A stretch of DNA of 64,000 bases from Aplysia californica (Eukaryota; Mollusca; Gastropoda; Aplysiida; Aplysiidae): NCBI RefSeq assembly GCF_000002075.1, contig NW_004797276.1, positions 2,174,416-2,238,415 of the forward strand, in the 5' to 3' direction. Position numbers and translations under genes: made by a program. This document shows positions 46,481 through 57,185 of the stretch, piece after piece. Position 1 is the first letter of the stretch; each line of letters opens with the position of its first letter. The notes below the pieces were generated by a model. That model did not search any database and was not told where the DNA came from. It was given only the letters and a program-made list of their open reading frames with translations.

Positions 46481-47852
46481 AACAAAAACCCCCAAAAAAT
46501 CTGATAAAAATTGCCCAGCGGAGGGAAAAATTTTGATTTCTTCAATTTCATTATAATGACAAACGCCTGATTCCACCATGACGCCACCCATTTCTTTCCT
46601 TACATTTTTGGAGGGTACATGTATTAAATATGACCTTGCAGTGCGAATAATGCAGCAGCACTGTGACACTTTTGGAGGTTTGTGATGGGTACTGTTTGTT
46701 CTTACTATCCCTTTGTTTTTTTTCCACACATACTTGACATACATAATATTGAAGATAATACGTGTACTTTAAAGCCCTTAATGCAGAGCACAAAGCTTTA
46801 GGTCAATAAACAGACACCGCATATTGTTTGTATGATCATCAGTTCCTTTTTTTACTTACTTGCATCGTCTTTCATTACAAACCGAGGAAAACTGTAGAGG
46901 AAGTGAATAGGCCAGCAATTTTGTAGGTCAGGGGTCATCAACCTCCAGCCTTTAACGTAGGCCAGTGTTAACCTTATGTGAGTTTCTGTCTGGCCCAATG
47001 CTCCTCAACTTATTTATTTTAAAAATCTGACCAAATTAACTTTACTGTGACTATGATCATAATATATACATTGTTTCCTTTCTGCAAAAAGACACTCTCG
47101 GACTTGTTTTGAGGAGAGACCAATGTACACATTAGTCATGAAATGCCCGATATCCCTATGTTTTTCACCCACATCTGGAATCGTTTGTCTTAAACGTTTT
47201 ATTGCACATATTTACTAAAAGATATAATTAGACGGAAGGGGAATAAATTATTTTTATTTGTGCTTTTAAATTTCAAATTAATAGAAATACTGATCAATCT
47301 AAATTTAAGTAACTTATTAAGTCGTCTTTGAACTTACCACGATTCTGACTTATTTTGGTTCATTTACTACTTTCAGGGGAAATACAAATGGAGGAAGGGT
47401 TCCAAAGAGTTCATTTAGTTAACTCTTTCAGAATTTTGTGCAATTCTGAATCCAACTGAGTAATTTCGCTGTTGTGCATGTCATTGCAGTTAAAGGGTGC
47501 GAGTAGTATTTTCTACTTCTTTACTTTCCCTTTTGTTTCTGTCTGTTTTGCCTTTTCCTTATTAAGCTGAACGTCTGTTACTGTGTCAGTGTACTTCTGT
47601 TTACTGAAAAACAAAAAAAGTAGCTCATGTCATTCTGTTCTTCTTGGAAGGAGCATGTTGTGAGCTCAATTGGTGTCATGCGGTATTGGGGCAAAGGCAA
47701 CCCTTGTTTGAATTTCCTGCTGGGCATACAAGAACTTAGGGGTTTTTTTTGCTTTATTTTTCTTCACCCTCTTATTGCTGTCATAGACTCTTGGAGGTGG
47801 GTGTTGTACCAAAGGTACTGCCTTTTACATATTTCAAAGAAGCATTTAAAGG
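46011..47852 (+). other. Intron sequence
   Basis: No exon supported. GAGACTGTTATAAGTAGGGC near 46209 resembles the end of a pogo-type MITE. An 18-base C run followed by an A run lies at 46443-46469. Confidence 0.45.
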
Positions 47853-48195
47853 TGGGTGGTTGGAGAGTGCTCTGGTGTGGTTTGCTCCTTCTTTCCTATC
47901 AAACATCTATCGGCCTTACCTCTCCTCCTTTTTTGTGTATGTTACTCTCTTGTAACACCTCAATTCTTCAGCACTTATATGACCTTATTGTGTTGCAAGT
48001 GCCGTAAACTCTTGCTGTGGGTGGTTGGCAGGTGTTCTGGTGTGGTTTGCTTCTTTCCTATGAAACGTCTATCGTCCTTATCTCCCCTTCTTCTTTTTTA
48101 TGTTTGTTACTCTCTTGTAACACCTCAAATCTTCTGGCGCTCATATGACCTTATGCAGTTGCGAGCGCCGTAAAACCTCTGCTAAAACTAACTTC
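47853..48195 (+). repeat. Two tandem copies (T2, T3) of the hairpin-bearing repeat
   Basis: Two successive copies begin near 47853 and 48016, each with GTGGTTGG, TGGTGTGGTTTGCT, TTTCCTAT, GTTACTCTCTTGTAAC and CACCTC. T2 has the GCACTT/AAGTGC stem and T3 the GGCGCTC (48136-48142) and GAGCGCC (48163-48169) stem, so two subfamilies lie next to each other. Both finish with a short ACTAAA-like tail. Confidence 0.8.
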
Positions 48196-48224
48196 TTGCT
48201 AAAACTAAAGACCCAGACCTTACC

Positions 48225-48725
48225 GTTGGTGAGCGCCACCAATAGGTCCTACTTTTTTGTGGCGTCGGTGGCCTAGTGGTTAGGCTCTCGGGCTCGCAAC
48301 TGCAAGATCGTGGGTTCGAATCCCGTCAGGGGCCCGACGTTGTGTCCTTGGGAAAGGCACTTGCAAAAATTTCCCTCACTTCTCTCAGGTGGAAATAGGT
48401 ACCCGGCTATAGACTGTGAATGATCTTGTCAGTTTGATAGTGTTTGAGCGCGTAAAATCTGCAGCTTGCACTGTATGCTTCCGCCGAAGCCGAGAATGTT
48501 TCAGAGTGTTCTCAGAGGGTCTGCTGGTGTAATAATGGTTATAAAGCGCATAGAGCATACTCCTGAGCATGGATATATGCACTATATAAATACAGTTATT
48601 ATTATTATTACTTTTTCACTTTTCCTCTGTTGTTTGTGTCTGTCAGTCTTACTTTTTCTCAAATAAATGACGATTATTATGTCGATTTGTTTCTCTTTAC
48701 CCAAACAAAATCCAGACCAATCCTA
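48225..48725 (+). repeat. Family-U repeat split by a SINE
   Basis: The left part ends CACCAATAGGTCCTACTTTTT and the right part resumes ACTTTTTCACTTTTCCTCTG, then TGACGATTATTATGTCG and TTTCTCTTTACCCAAAC. The SINE at 48258-48609 sits between. Confidence 0.75.
48258..48609 (+). mobile_element. tRNA-derived SINE, apparently full length
   Basis: The head has an RNA polymerase III box A (TGGCCTAGTGG, 48269-48279) and box B (GGTTCGAATCC, 48313-48323) spaced as in a tRNA gene. Then follows a body containing GTCCTTGGGAAAGGCACTT, a motif common in marine invertebrate SINEs, and an ATT-repeat tail. It is flanked by ACTTTTT duplications at 48251-48257 and 48610-48616. The tRNA head is not a working tRNA gene, because the 3' side continues into SINE body. 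Confidence 0.88.
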
Positions 48726-49372
48726 ACAAATCTCATAGCACTTTACTAAATGTAGCAAAAGTGTTGTAGTCCCTACTTGCTTTTCAACTCGTTCACACCA
48801 AATCATTATGATGGCAAAAGGGTTTTCAATTCTCTCACATTTTTTTAATGTCAAAACTGAGAGATGGTAATAACTTATGGTAGAGATGAGTTTTAGTGGT
48901 AATGGCAGTGTGGTCATTGTAAACAAGGATGAATCACTATGCATGAAGTGACAAAGGTTTCATCTTCATTCTATTTTTCGGAAGAGTCGCCCTCAAGAAG
49001 TGCTTCTATAATGAAAGAAAAAAGTGCATGGTGGAACATTTAAACGGCTTTTGTTAGATTAAACATTTTTGGAAATGAAACAAGACTTTAGTTTGTCATA
49101 ATGAGGCTGCCATTGGTTAAGTGTGTGTATTTCGTCTTTATGTGTAAGGAATGGATTCAGTTTTCCAGCTTTTTAGCCACCAAGCAAGATTGTTTCTCAT
49201 AACAACTAGATTTTTATATTGAAAGCTGGAAGATTCCCAGTATGTTCTTATTCATTTAACTGGCACTCTTGGATTAACATGCGTTTGAATTCAGACTTTG
49301 CTAGAAGTGTTCGATTGTGGGAAGACAGATGAGGCAAGGCTGTCGTCACTGATAAGTCCTCCCCCTTTTCAG
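48726..49372 (+). other. Intron sequence before the DUF3504 exons
   Basis: No repeat recognised. It ends in a pyrimidine-rich acceptor, CCTCCCCCTTTTCAG. Confidence 0.5.
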
Positions 49373-49549
49373 CCTTGCGGGCTCTGCATGCAGACTCCGA
49401 GCACCTCGTCCGTACATCCCCGGTCTCCTCCCCTGCTGACTTGATACAGGATGATTTCGAAATGTCGGCAGGGGTGTCTGCTGGTGCTAAGGATGATCCC
49501 TTTATCCACACTGCCAGGCAGACAAAATGGGCAGTCGCTCGAGCCAGAG
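49373..49549 (+). CDS. DUF3504 module, first exon
   Basis: A 177-base exon, phase 1 in and phase 1 out: acceptor CCCCCTTTTCAG|CC, donor GCCAGAG|GTGAGT. It encodes a Ser/Ala-rich lead (ADSEHLVRTSPVSSPADL) followed by HTARQTKWAVARAR. That final segment, continued by EWLTNHG in the next exon, is the characteristic start of DUF3504 domains, where a basic helix leads to a Trp-Leu pair. It can join directly to the common front exons of the gene at 24 kb, 23 kb upstream. Alternatively it could have its own promoter and be a separate gene; no such promoter was seen nearby. Confidence 0.75.
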
Positions 49550-50423
49550 GTGAGTTCTGGTTTTATCTTTTTTGTGTTAGTCAAATAAAAATGGTTGTTC
49601 CTGGAGGTTGTATGATGTAAAACCTATTTTTCTCCCAACAAAATTTCCATGTGTCATGGAAACTTTTGGAACACCATGTGGAATAAAATCTTATAAAGTT
49701 TTTCTCACAGCTTGGAGTTTAAGTAAAGTATGAAAGTAAATGTAAATGTTCATTATAAGGGCTGTTACTTTAGCAAAGGGGAAGTGTTCCACTTGTGTGT
49801 GTGTGTGGGGGGGGTGTAATCAAGTGCATTAGTTAGAATTACGGTAATGGTATTGATGTGAAGTATATAGTAATTTTGAATCAATTTTTTAAGAAAGAAT
49901 CCTGCTCTATTTTTCATATCGATGTATGATGAACCGGATTGCAATAGTAGTATTTTGATATTGATACCTTTTGGCTACAGTTGAAATGTTTGAAGTCATG
50001 CCTTGTGAAATGTGGTAGTTTTTTTTATACTGATAATGACATTTTGTCTTTAAAAAGCTTAAAAGGTGATTTAGATCATAAGTCTTTTGGTTGCAAAAGT
50101 GGAATGTGATGCTATTTATATTGTGGAATACTACAACTTTTAAAAACTTTGTTTTCTCCTAGGTTTGTTTAATACAGTGTTTATTCCTTTATGGTGTCAT
50201 TGTTCTTTTGGGCAGTTCCTTTGGTATAGATTTTTTTCTTAATCGCAAAAATTACAGTTCTGGTTACACTTTTGAATTCTGACTTTAAAGTTCCATGCAT
50301 GCTTTGAAAACTTTTGTTTGGGTTTTTTAGGTTATTTTAGATTCCTTCATTAAGCAATTTTATTAGTCTGGCGAAATTTACAAGATTTAGTTAGTTGATT
50401 CCGAATTTTTTCCCCGTTTTCAG

Positions 50424-51202
50424 AATGGCTGACTAACCATGGTATGAGCCCAGAATTTGAGATATTCACGGAGACACAGCTGAACCAGATGATGGCAGGC
50501 TTCTATACAACTGGACAGAAAAAAGGTGGAGCTCCTTTTTCTGCCACAGCTCTGCTGGCATTTCGAACAGCCGTGAACAGACACTTAAATAAGTGTGGGC
50601 GTCAAATCAGCCTTGCGACATCACATGCTTTTAAAGAATCAAATGCTGTCCTGGCCAGAATTCAGTCAACGTCGGTCAGAATAAGTAAGACTATTTCTGT
50701 GGGTGACATTAAATTGTTGTACTCCAATGGTACCTTGTCTAACTCAAACCCTCAGTCCTTGCTTCATAAAGTTTGGTTCGAGCTTCAGATTCATTTTCGA
50801 GCTAAGATTGACTGGAGTCAAGTGAGCGCTGAACAGTTCTTTTTTTCACATGATCCCTTGGGTCGTGTGGTAGTCACATGGAACACACGAGGCTACGGCA
50901 ACTGTAATGAAGTGACTATGATAGAACCCAATGGAGGCCCTTATTGCCCTGTTCAGTCTCTTCGTCTCTACCTGCAACACCGTAACCGGAGCCACAAGGC
51001 CTTTCTGCAAGTACCTGTTGCTCGGCTGGACAGTCCGTCATCTGCCTGGTATCTGCCTGAAGAAGTCCGTGACCACAAGGAGAAGCAGATGATGAAAAAG
51101 ATCTCTGCCCTGGGCAAGCTGAGCCAGATATACACCAACGCCTGTGTGCTGGCCAGCTTTGAGGAGCACTTTCAAGCAATCTCTAGCTTCAAGCCTGTGT
51201 GA
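50424..51202 (+). CDS. DUF3504 module, terminal exon (Crypton-derived recombinase-like domain)
   Basis: Acceptor CCCCGTTTTCAG|AA, phase 1; reads 259 codons to TGA. The order of segments matches the DUF3504 domain of KIAA1958, QRICH1 and ZMYM2-4: EWLTNHG, TETQLNQMMAGFYTTGQKK, a helix LLAFRTAVNRHLN, the NPQSLLHKVWFELQIHF core, a strand pair VVVTWNTRGYGN, CPVQSLRLYLQHR and SSAWYLPEEV, ending KMM-like KQMMKKISALGKL. That domain descends from the tyrosine recombinase of Crypton transposons. The expected HxxR region reads TNACVLASF here and the protein stops before a catalytic Tyr, so it should be catalytically dead and probably serves DNA or protein binding. A spliced, open, intact frame with no transposon ends argues for a host gene. 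Predicted isoform: 641 residues. Confidence 0.85.
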
Positions 51203-51493
51203 TTTCTCTTTTCAGTGTTAGCTGATGTCTCTGTGCCAAAAAGCCCATAATAATGTGATCCCAGATGGAAGTATATGTTAAAAATGTTTTAATATTTAAG
51301 ACAAACTTGGATTTCCCATAGTACTGTGCTTGTACTTGTTTTTCTGTGTTGTCTGGATAAACTTCAGAGGTAGTAGATAAAGGTTTTTTTTCTCTCCACA
51401 AACTGCAACTGAGTTTACCTTCCTCAGTTTTTTTTTTTTATTACTTTTGCTAAAGATTTTGAAAGGAAAAATTATTTATTGACTTTATATTGA
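51203..51493 (+). other. 3' UTR of the DUF3504 isoform
   Basis: Follows the TGA. AT-rich; no canonical AATAAA is obvious in the first 300 bases, so the transcript end is unknown. Confidence 0.5.
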
Positions 51494-52380
51494 TACAGTG
51501 ATGTCCTCTTAACAGCAACACAGACAAGAGCAACGTCCACCTCACAGCAACTTTAGCTTGTGTATCGTAACTTATCCTATATAAAAAAATCCCGATTTAA
51601 GAGCAACCTTTTCCTCTAACAGCAACCTTCTATGCTTTAAGTTAACGAAAATCATTTAATGAAGATTCAAAAACTTTAAACAGCGACACTGGCCTATAAT
51701 TTCAGTGCTCCTCAAAACAACTGGGCGGGCCAAAATTTCATGATGCTGAGTACAGGAGTTAAGTTCAGTTCACGCCCTCTCACCAGGAGCTAAGAACAGG
51801 CACGAGCCAAGAAAAGTACCCGTTTCTCGCGAGAACGGCCCTTCCCGTCACTTCCCGGCCACTAAACTACTGGCCGGTTCCGAGAAGTCATACCACTTAT
51901 TGGCTTGACATAACGAGAAAATGAGAGGTGCCGACAGAAAGAGAAATGACACGCAGACAGTGTCACCCATCACCGTGTCGTCGTGTGTCTGAAACTGAAA
52001 GGGAGGGGAGAGGGTGGCTTGGCGAGTTGATCAGGGCTTAGGCCTAGGCCAAGGACCTTACTGTGTAACCTCCGTGGCCTAGGCCTAGGTCTCCCTACCT
52101 TTCTTCACCGCCTGCGCCACATGGCTAGCCTAGTTTAGATCCCAGCCACGGCCGGCTTTCTCGCTCAACGAGCTGCTCGTCCAACTGCGAGAGACGAGAA
52201 GCACTTCTTGGGACCGCCCGACGAGAAATGGATTAGCTTCCCGATCTGCTCGCTCGCGAAGAAAAAATACTATATGTTATATCGTGGGTTTGGGTTATCA
52301 TAACTTTGAAGTTTAGAAGCCCTTTTCCCCCACCCATGGAAGTTCAGGGAGCAGCAACGTCCGCCTAATAGTAGGTACCA
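51494..52380. mobile_element. Probable DNA-transposon remnant with CpG-rich core and TCTCGCGAGA
   Basis: The left part starts TACAGTGATGTCCTCTTAAC, with repeated ACAGCAAC and AGAGCAAC words; the right part contains GCAGCAACGTCCGCCTAATA. These are typical of degenerate pogo-like ends, but the termini do not pair cleanly. The core (51760-52270) is CpG-rich and holds an exact TCTCGCGAGA palindrome at 51825-51834, an animal promoter motif. It could be a promoter captured in a transposon, or a real internal promoter. Confidence 0.4.
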
Positions 52381-54838
52381 CAAGCGAAATTTTTTTGGAA
52401 CAATATTGACGTTTAAACCTCAGGGGTTCAAATCTACTCTATGAAACAAGAACATTAAAAAAAAGAATTATCAAAATCCATCAATAAACAATGGAGATAT
52501 GGTATTTCAAAGTTTTATTTTTGAACGAAACCTTTTCAACTGCGACTTTCACCCATGTTTGAGGTGTTCTAAAATACAAAGTGCATGATGAAATCAATGA
52601 AAAGTTTGTTTTTCCCAGAGCTGTCAACACAAATATTGATATCTCTAAATCAAAGCATGTTAGAATGACTGGCTTCCAAGATATAGGCCTTCAAAAATTG
52701 GGGGAAAATGCCAAAATTTGTCATTAAGAGCTCAGAACCCTATTTTAACCTCTTCCAAATTAGTCAAAACTGCCTCCTCATTAGTGAAAATCACACAATC
52801 ATTACAAATACATGCATAGACTTAGCTGAATTTTTTTCAGACCTCTCTGACCATAAGTAAATTTTCTGGACTCCTCTGAAGTGGGCTTCGGTGCAAAAAA
52901 CGCCTCTTGGAAAAAAATTAGGGGAACTCTGGTACATCCTCGGGCAAAAAGCATCACAACAAGTGAACAAATTAAGCTACAGGGCTAAATCGTACATCAA
53001 ATTAAAGCTCAATGCAAGCTCTACGGGGCCAAATGAAAATTGTTTACTAAAACCTCTCATAACACTCCATAATAGGGCCCTAATGCCCAAAAACCTGCCA
53101 TTATTGAGTGAAAATTATAAACGTCTGCCGACTGGAAAAAAAAATCATATAAAATCAACAAATTGTGCTACAAGGCTGCATTATATATCAAACTAAAGCT
53201 CTTTTCAGGCTCTGTACAATGGATTAGTTTATAGAAAGAAAAAAAACTTCCAAACATTTCAGATATGTGGACAATAATGTGGAAAAAGTCATCAATATTG
53301 GTTCAGAAATTAAAGATTTCTGCTTAGGGGGTTTAAAAATTGGAATTAAATCAACATACTGTTCTGCCATGGTTCATCTTGTATAATATAGATCTAGTTC
53401 TAGATTTATTTATCATTTTAGCTGAGAAAGAAACCAGTGGCTGGGGAAATACAATGTATCATCGTGTGTCCAGTAAGTGGATGGAAGAAAGAGGGGGGGT
53501 GGGGGGGCATTTCTCCAATTAGCTATCAGGTGACATCTAAGTCTAAATAAGTCTAAGAATACGTAAAAAGGCTGGTTGATTCAATAATTGAATATCCACC
53601 AATCAAGATCGTAGATCTAGCCTTTTTTGTTACCAAAGTAAGTGCCAAACAATAGATCTACGAACATTTCCATCGGTAACACTAACACCCGGTAACCCCC
53701 TTCCGAGTGTTAAGTAGTGTGTGATGACATGTTACTATAAATAGAACTCCCAGTTCTACTCTTCACGGCTTAGATTTCAATGCATTTAGAATAAAGGTGT
53801 TCTTAGTTGAAAAGACAGCAAAAATACCACCACGAAGCGATACATTTGTATAGATCGCAATTAATTCACTATGAGGTGGGGCAAATGTAGGTCGACGTGA
53901 TTCCCACCAAACAATAACAATCCAACCACACGGCAAGTGGTGGCCGATTAGTCTTATTTTTCAAAACACAATGTTCATAAGTATCCTAAAAGAAAGTTGT
54001 GATAATACTTACATAAATTGACGCCATAAACAGATCTATCGAATGTTACTTTTACTGAACCATCATTATAATCGTCTGCTGGTTGGGTCAAGTCAGAGGG
54101 AGTGGAAATGGGCGATGGAACAGCTGCAATGGCAGAATGACGACCTCCCGAAAGTGGTTGTTACCCCACTTCAGAAAAAGTAATATTTCTACTTTGTGGA
54201 ACGTAGTTGGCTTTTCTAAACTCATAAACATGATGGTAGAGATGTCTAGGAATATGATCCTGGCACGGATAGCCCGATTTGTGTCGAATTTCATCTTTTA
54301 AAATGCTTTCTTCGTCTTTACATCGTACCACTCAAGCTTTCCGCTCGGAATAAAAAGATAAACACATTCCCCAGAAATTCTCCTGAAATCCCAGATTTTT
54401 ATATTCAAACCGCAAGAAAATTTGATGATTCACGACTGAGAAATCGAAATTTAAAACAAGTAGGCCTACCCCCAAATCTAAGCGCGCAAAATTGTGAGAC
54501 GGCCGAGTTTTCACGTGTTAAACTTTAGTCCATTAAAAACTAAATATGCAATCATAAGTATCAGTTTCTCATTCACCATGGAGAAGGAAAGACACAGAAA
54601 ACAATGGTATAATTTTTATTAGTGTTTACCAAAATTAAAAACAGCTAATAGTTTGATGAAGTTGTCCAAATCTGGCTCCAGCCGTAGCTGTCTGCCTTGA
54701 AAACGGCCCGCCTGCGGTACCTACTAATAGTGAACAAGGCCTGCTTTCCAAGGGCGTTGCTGGTAGGGAGCCACCATTGTAATATTATTTCCAGCACTGT
54801 CTTACATATTCTGTCATCAACTGTCCCAAGTACATGAC
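52381..54838 (+). other. Intron sequence, no exon supported
   Basis: Contains two diverged direct repeats near 52970-53030 and 53155-53210 (CTACAGGGCTAAATCGTACA and CTACAAGGCTGCATTATATA, each followed by a TCAAAYTAAAGCTC-like word). No gene. A GTGGGGGGGCA run is at about 53499. Confidence 0.45.
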
Positions 54839-54842
54839 TTAA

Positions 54843-55098
54843 CCCTGTCCATACGCCTGGGGTCATTTTGTACCTCAGGGCTTGTATTCTTCACATTTTA
54901 GAATACTTCTACTTCTAGTGCGAAGATCTCTTTGAAACTTTCATTATTTCTCAAAAAATCATTTTGACAGACTGCTATGCAAAGCGTACTGATCGGATTA
55001 AGGAGTAAATTTCCTCTTTGGAAAGTGGGGGCACAGAGTTCCTCACGTCGCATGGATATCATATGGATACGATAGTAAAACACAACGTATGGACAGGG
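54843..55098. mobile_element. piggyBac-type MITE, copy 3 (best preserved)
   Basis: A 256-base element bounded by TTAA on both sides (54839-54842 and 55099-55102). Terminal inverted repeats are CCCTGTCCATACG and CGTATGGACAGGG. TTAA duplication with a CCC start is the piggyBac hallmark. It is non-autonomous and recognisably the same family as 6437-6678 (opposite orientation) and 31172-31370. Confidence 0.88.
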
Positions 55099-55102
55099 TT
55101 AA

Positions 55103-55915
55103 AGGAAGGTTGTTTTAAAGGGTTCACTTGATTTCAGATAAAAACGGTCTTGCTCTTAATGTACAGGTGCAATATATAATGTATTAATGTGAGTATTCAG
55201 TGCTTATGATTAGTTGTTGCTCATAGTATCATTTTATTTTTTGTCGTCTCTTAATGTGAGATAAGAGTTTATGTTAATGACATCTGTTGTCAAGCCTATA
55301 CCACTGGTTGGTGCAGCATAAATCACTGGGTTTGTTACTGTAGAAAGTTTGTAATGAGATGAATTTAAAATGAAGTGGATCATTTAGAATACCCTATCCA
55401 AGAGTGGGTATGTGTTATTGCTTTTGTTGTTGGGCCCATTCCCTTTGACCCAGTGCCGTCATGTAGAGGGTGACGACTGAAGTCTTTATGAGTTGTTCTT
55501 TTTTTTTTGCAGCAAACTGTGTTGGTTAAGTTGGAGTTGGGAGAAGTTAGGTTTTCTTGTTGTGTTACAGGCATCACTTGTTTTTTTCTTTCACTTTATC
55601 TGTGGCTTCTGATGATTACTTAAAAATTTCTTTAAAATGAATTGTCTTTAACAGTGCAAGGTACTAGATATTAGGGTTCTGTTGGTATATGCTTTGGAAG
55701 CTGTCTTCTGCCATATTTTCATATTTAAAATACATTTTGTCACTCTCACAAAAGCTTCAAATGCTTATTTTCCTATCGTGTGAGTTCCAACGCCTCCATT
55801 TTAAAATGTTATCAAAAGATGTAGTTTTCTTCTTTATGACATGTGTGAATAAAATAACTAATGTTAGCAAAGTATTAAAGAAAGGAAAATCTATATTTTT
55901 CTTAGTTTTGAGAGG
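55103..55915 (+). other. Intron sequence, no feature recognised
   Basis: AT-rich sequence between two MITEs; nothing to support. Confidence 0.5.
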
Positions 55916-55917
55916 TA

Positions 55918-57183
55918 CAGTCGAGCACGGATAACATACATATATGTCAGGGGTTGACAAATAAATTCCAATTGTTCAACGCATTCGTAATCCAGGTAAA
56001 CCATAAGGGTCAAGTAATATAGTGCAAGACTTCTCACCAACTTTTGGTAAAATTTAACACTTCGCTACCTCAGAATTACAAAGTCCTATCTGCTCTGTAC
56101 CAAGTTTTGAGAAATTTAATATCAAAATTTTTGAGTTTCACAATATGTCAATCTTTTTCTAATGCAGTTCTTTGTATCTTGATAACGACTCCGACTATTC
56201 TTACGATTTTGATTGACCAGATTGAGCATTTACTTTCTGACCTCAAAACAGTCAAAAATGTCAGAGAGAACTTCTTAATTCTGAGGTAGCCACTTGGCTT
56301 CTATTGGCAGGTGGTTGGAGGGTGCCACTGGAAGGTTCTATTCTTTACTTTACCTCTGTTGTTTCTGTCTGTCTTACTTTCTCCCAGCAGTTAATGACAT
56401 TATTGTGTCGATGTGCTTCTCTTTACTCAAACAAAACAAAGCTTCTATTGTCAGACAATTTCAGTAAGTTTTCCTTGCTCTGCCATCATGAAAAGTACTC
56501 AGTATCGATAAAAGGATAAATGGATGGGTAGTGCATGCACCTTTTTCGTGTTGAAGCAAGAGAACGGAAGAGGATGATGTTGAAAAGCCATACAACTTTT
56601 TAAAATGTTAATGGTCTTGGAATAGATGATTGTCATGACAGTGCTACCGACTCTAGTCAGAGAACACCATCTACCCTTATTGTGTAATCACCTCCCGATC
56701 CACACCTTCACGTTAAACAACTAAATGCACTCAAATGCAATTCACTGTACTGCCCAGTGCGTTTTTAATCCCACCTCCCAGCACCCGCTCTCAGTGACTA
56801 AGATTCAAGGAAGTTCTTGTGCCTTACTCGCACTACAGGTACCATTTTGCAATGATGCTTCTTGATACTAGTTGAGTGTGGTGTGTATCACGATGTGCAG
56901 GGGCAAGCCTGTTAGGCTCATGTAACCTGATACAATACACTCTCTTTGACGATTGGTGTGTTTATTTTTTATCTTTGGCGTAGGGAGATGTGAATGTAAG
57001 AGACATTTGTTGGGGAAAATTTTGGTGCGATTTTTCAAGATGAGCTGACTGACACATCTGTGCGGGTGTTTAAGAAAACAGTGCTGCCAGTCTTTAAAAA
57101 ATGTAGCGGTTCTCTCTGAGAATGGCATATTGTTCAAGATATCCATGGATTTGAGTCGGGTTTAAGTTATCTGTGCTCGATTG
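55918..57183. mobile_element. Non-autonomous pogo/Tigger-like element with nested insertions
   Basis: 1266 bases flanked by TA (55916-55917 and 57184-57185). The left end CAGTCGAGCACGGATAAC pairs with the right end GTTATCTGTGCTCGATTG. Inside, 56064-56290 is itself bounded by GCTACCTCAGAATTA and TAATTCTGAGGTAGC, an inner MITE, and a family-U copy lies at about 56310-56440. At least two later insertions are therefore nested in it. No transposase frame. Confidence 0.75.
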
Positions 57184-57185
57184 TA

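Noticed and set aside
48258-48335. A tRNA gene
   Set aside because: Box A and B are present, but the sequence continues into SINE body and an ATT tail with target duplications, so it is a tRNA-derived SINE head.
48236-51202. DUF3504 exons as part of a live Crypton transposon
   Set aside because: The HxxR region is replaced, the catalytic Tyr is missing, the frame is spliced in phase with the upstream gene, and no transposon termini were seen.
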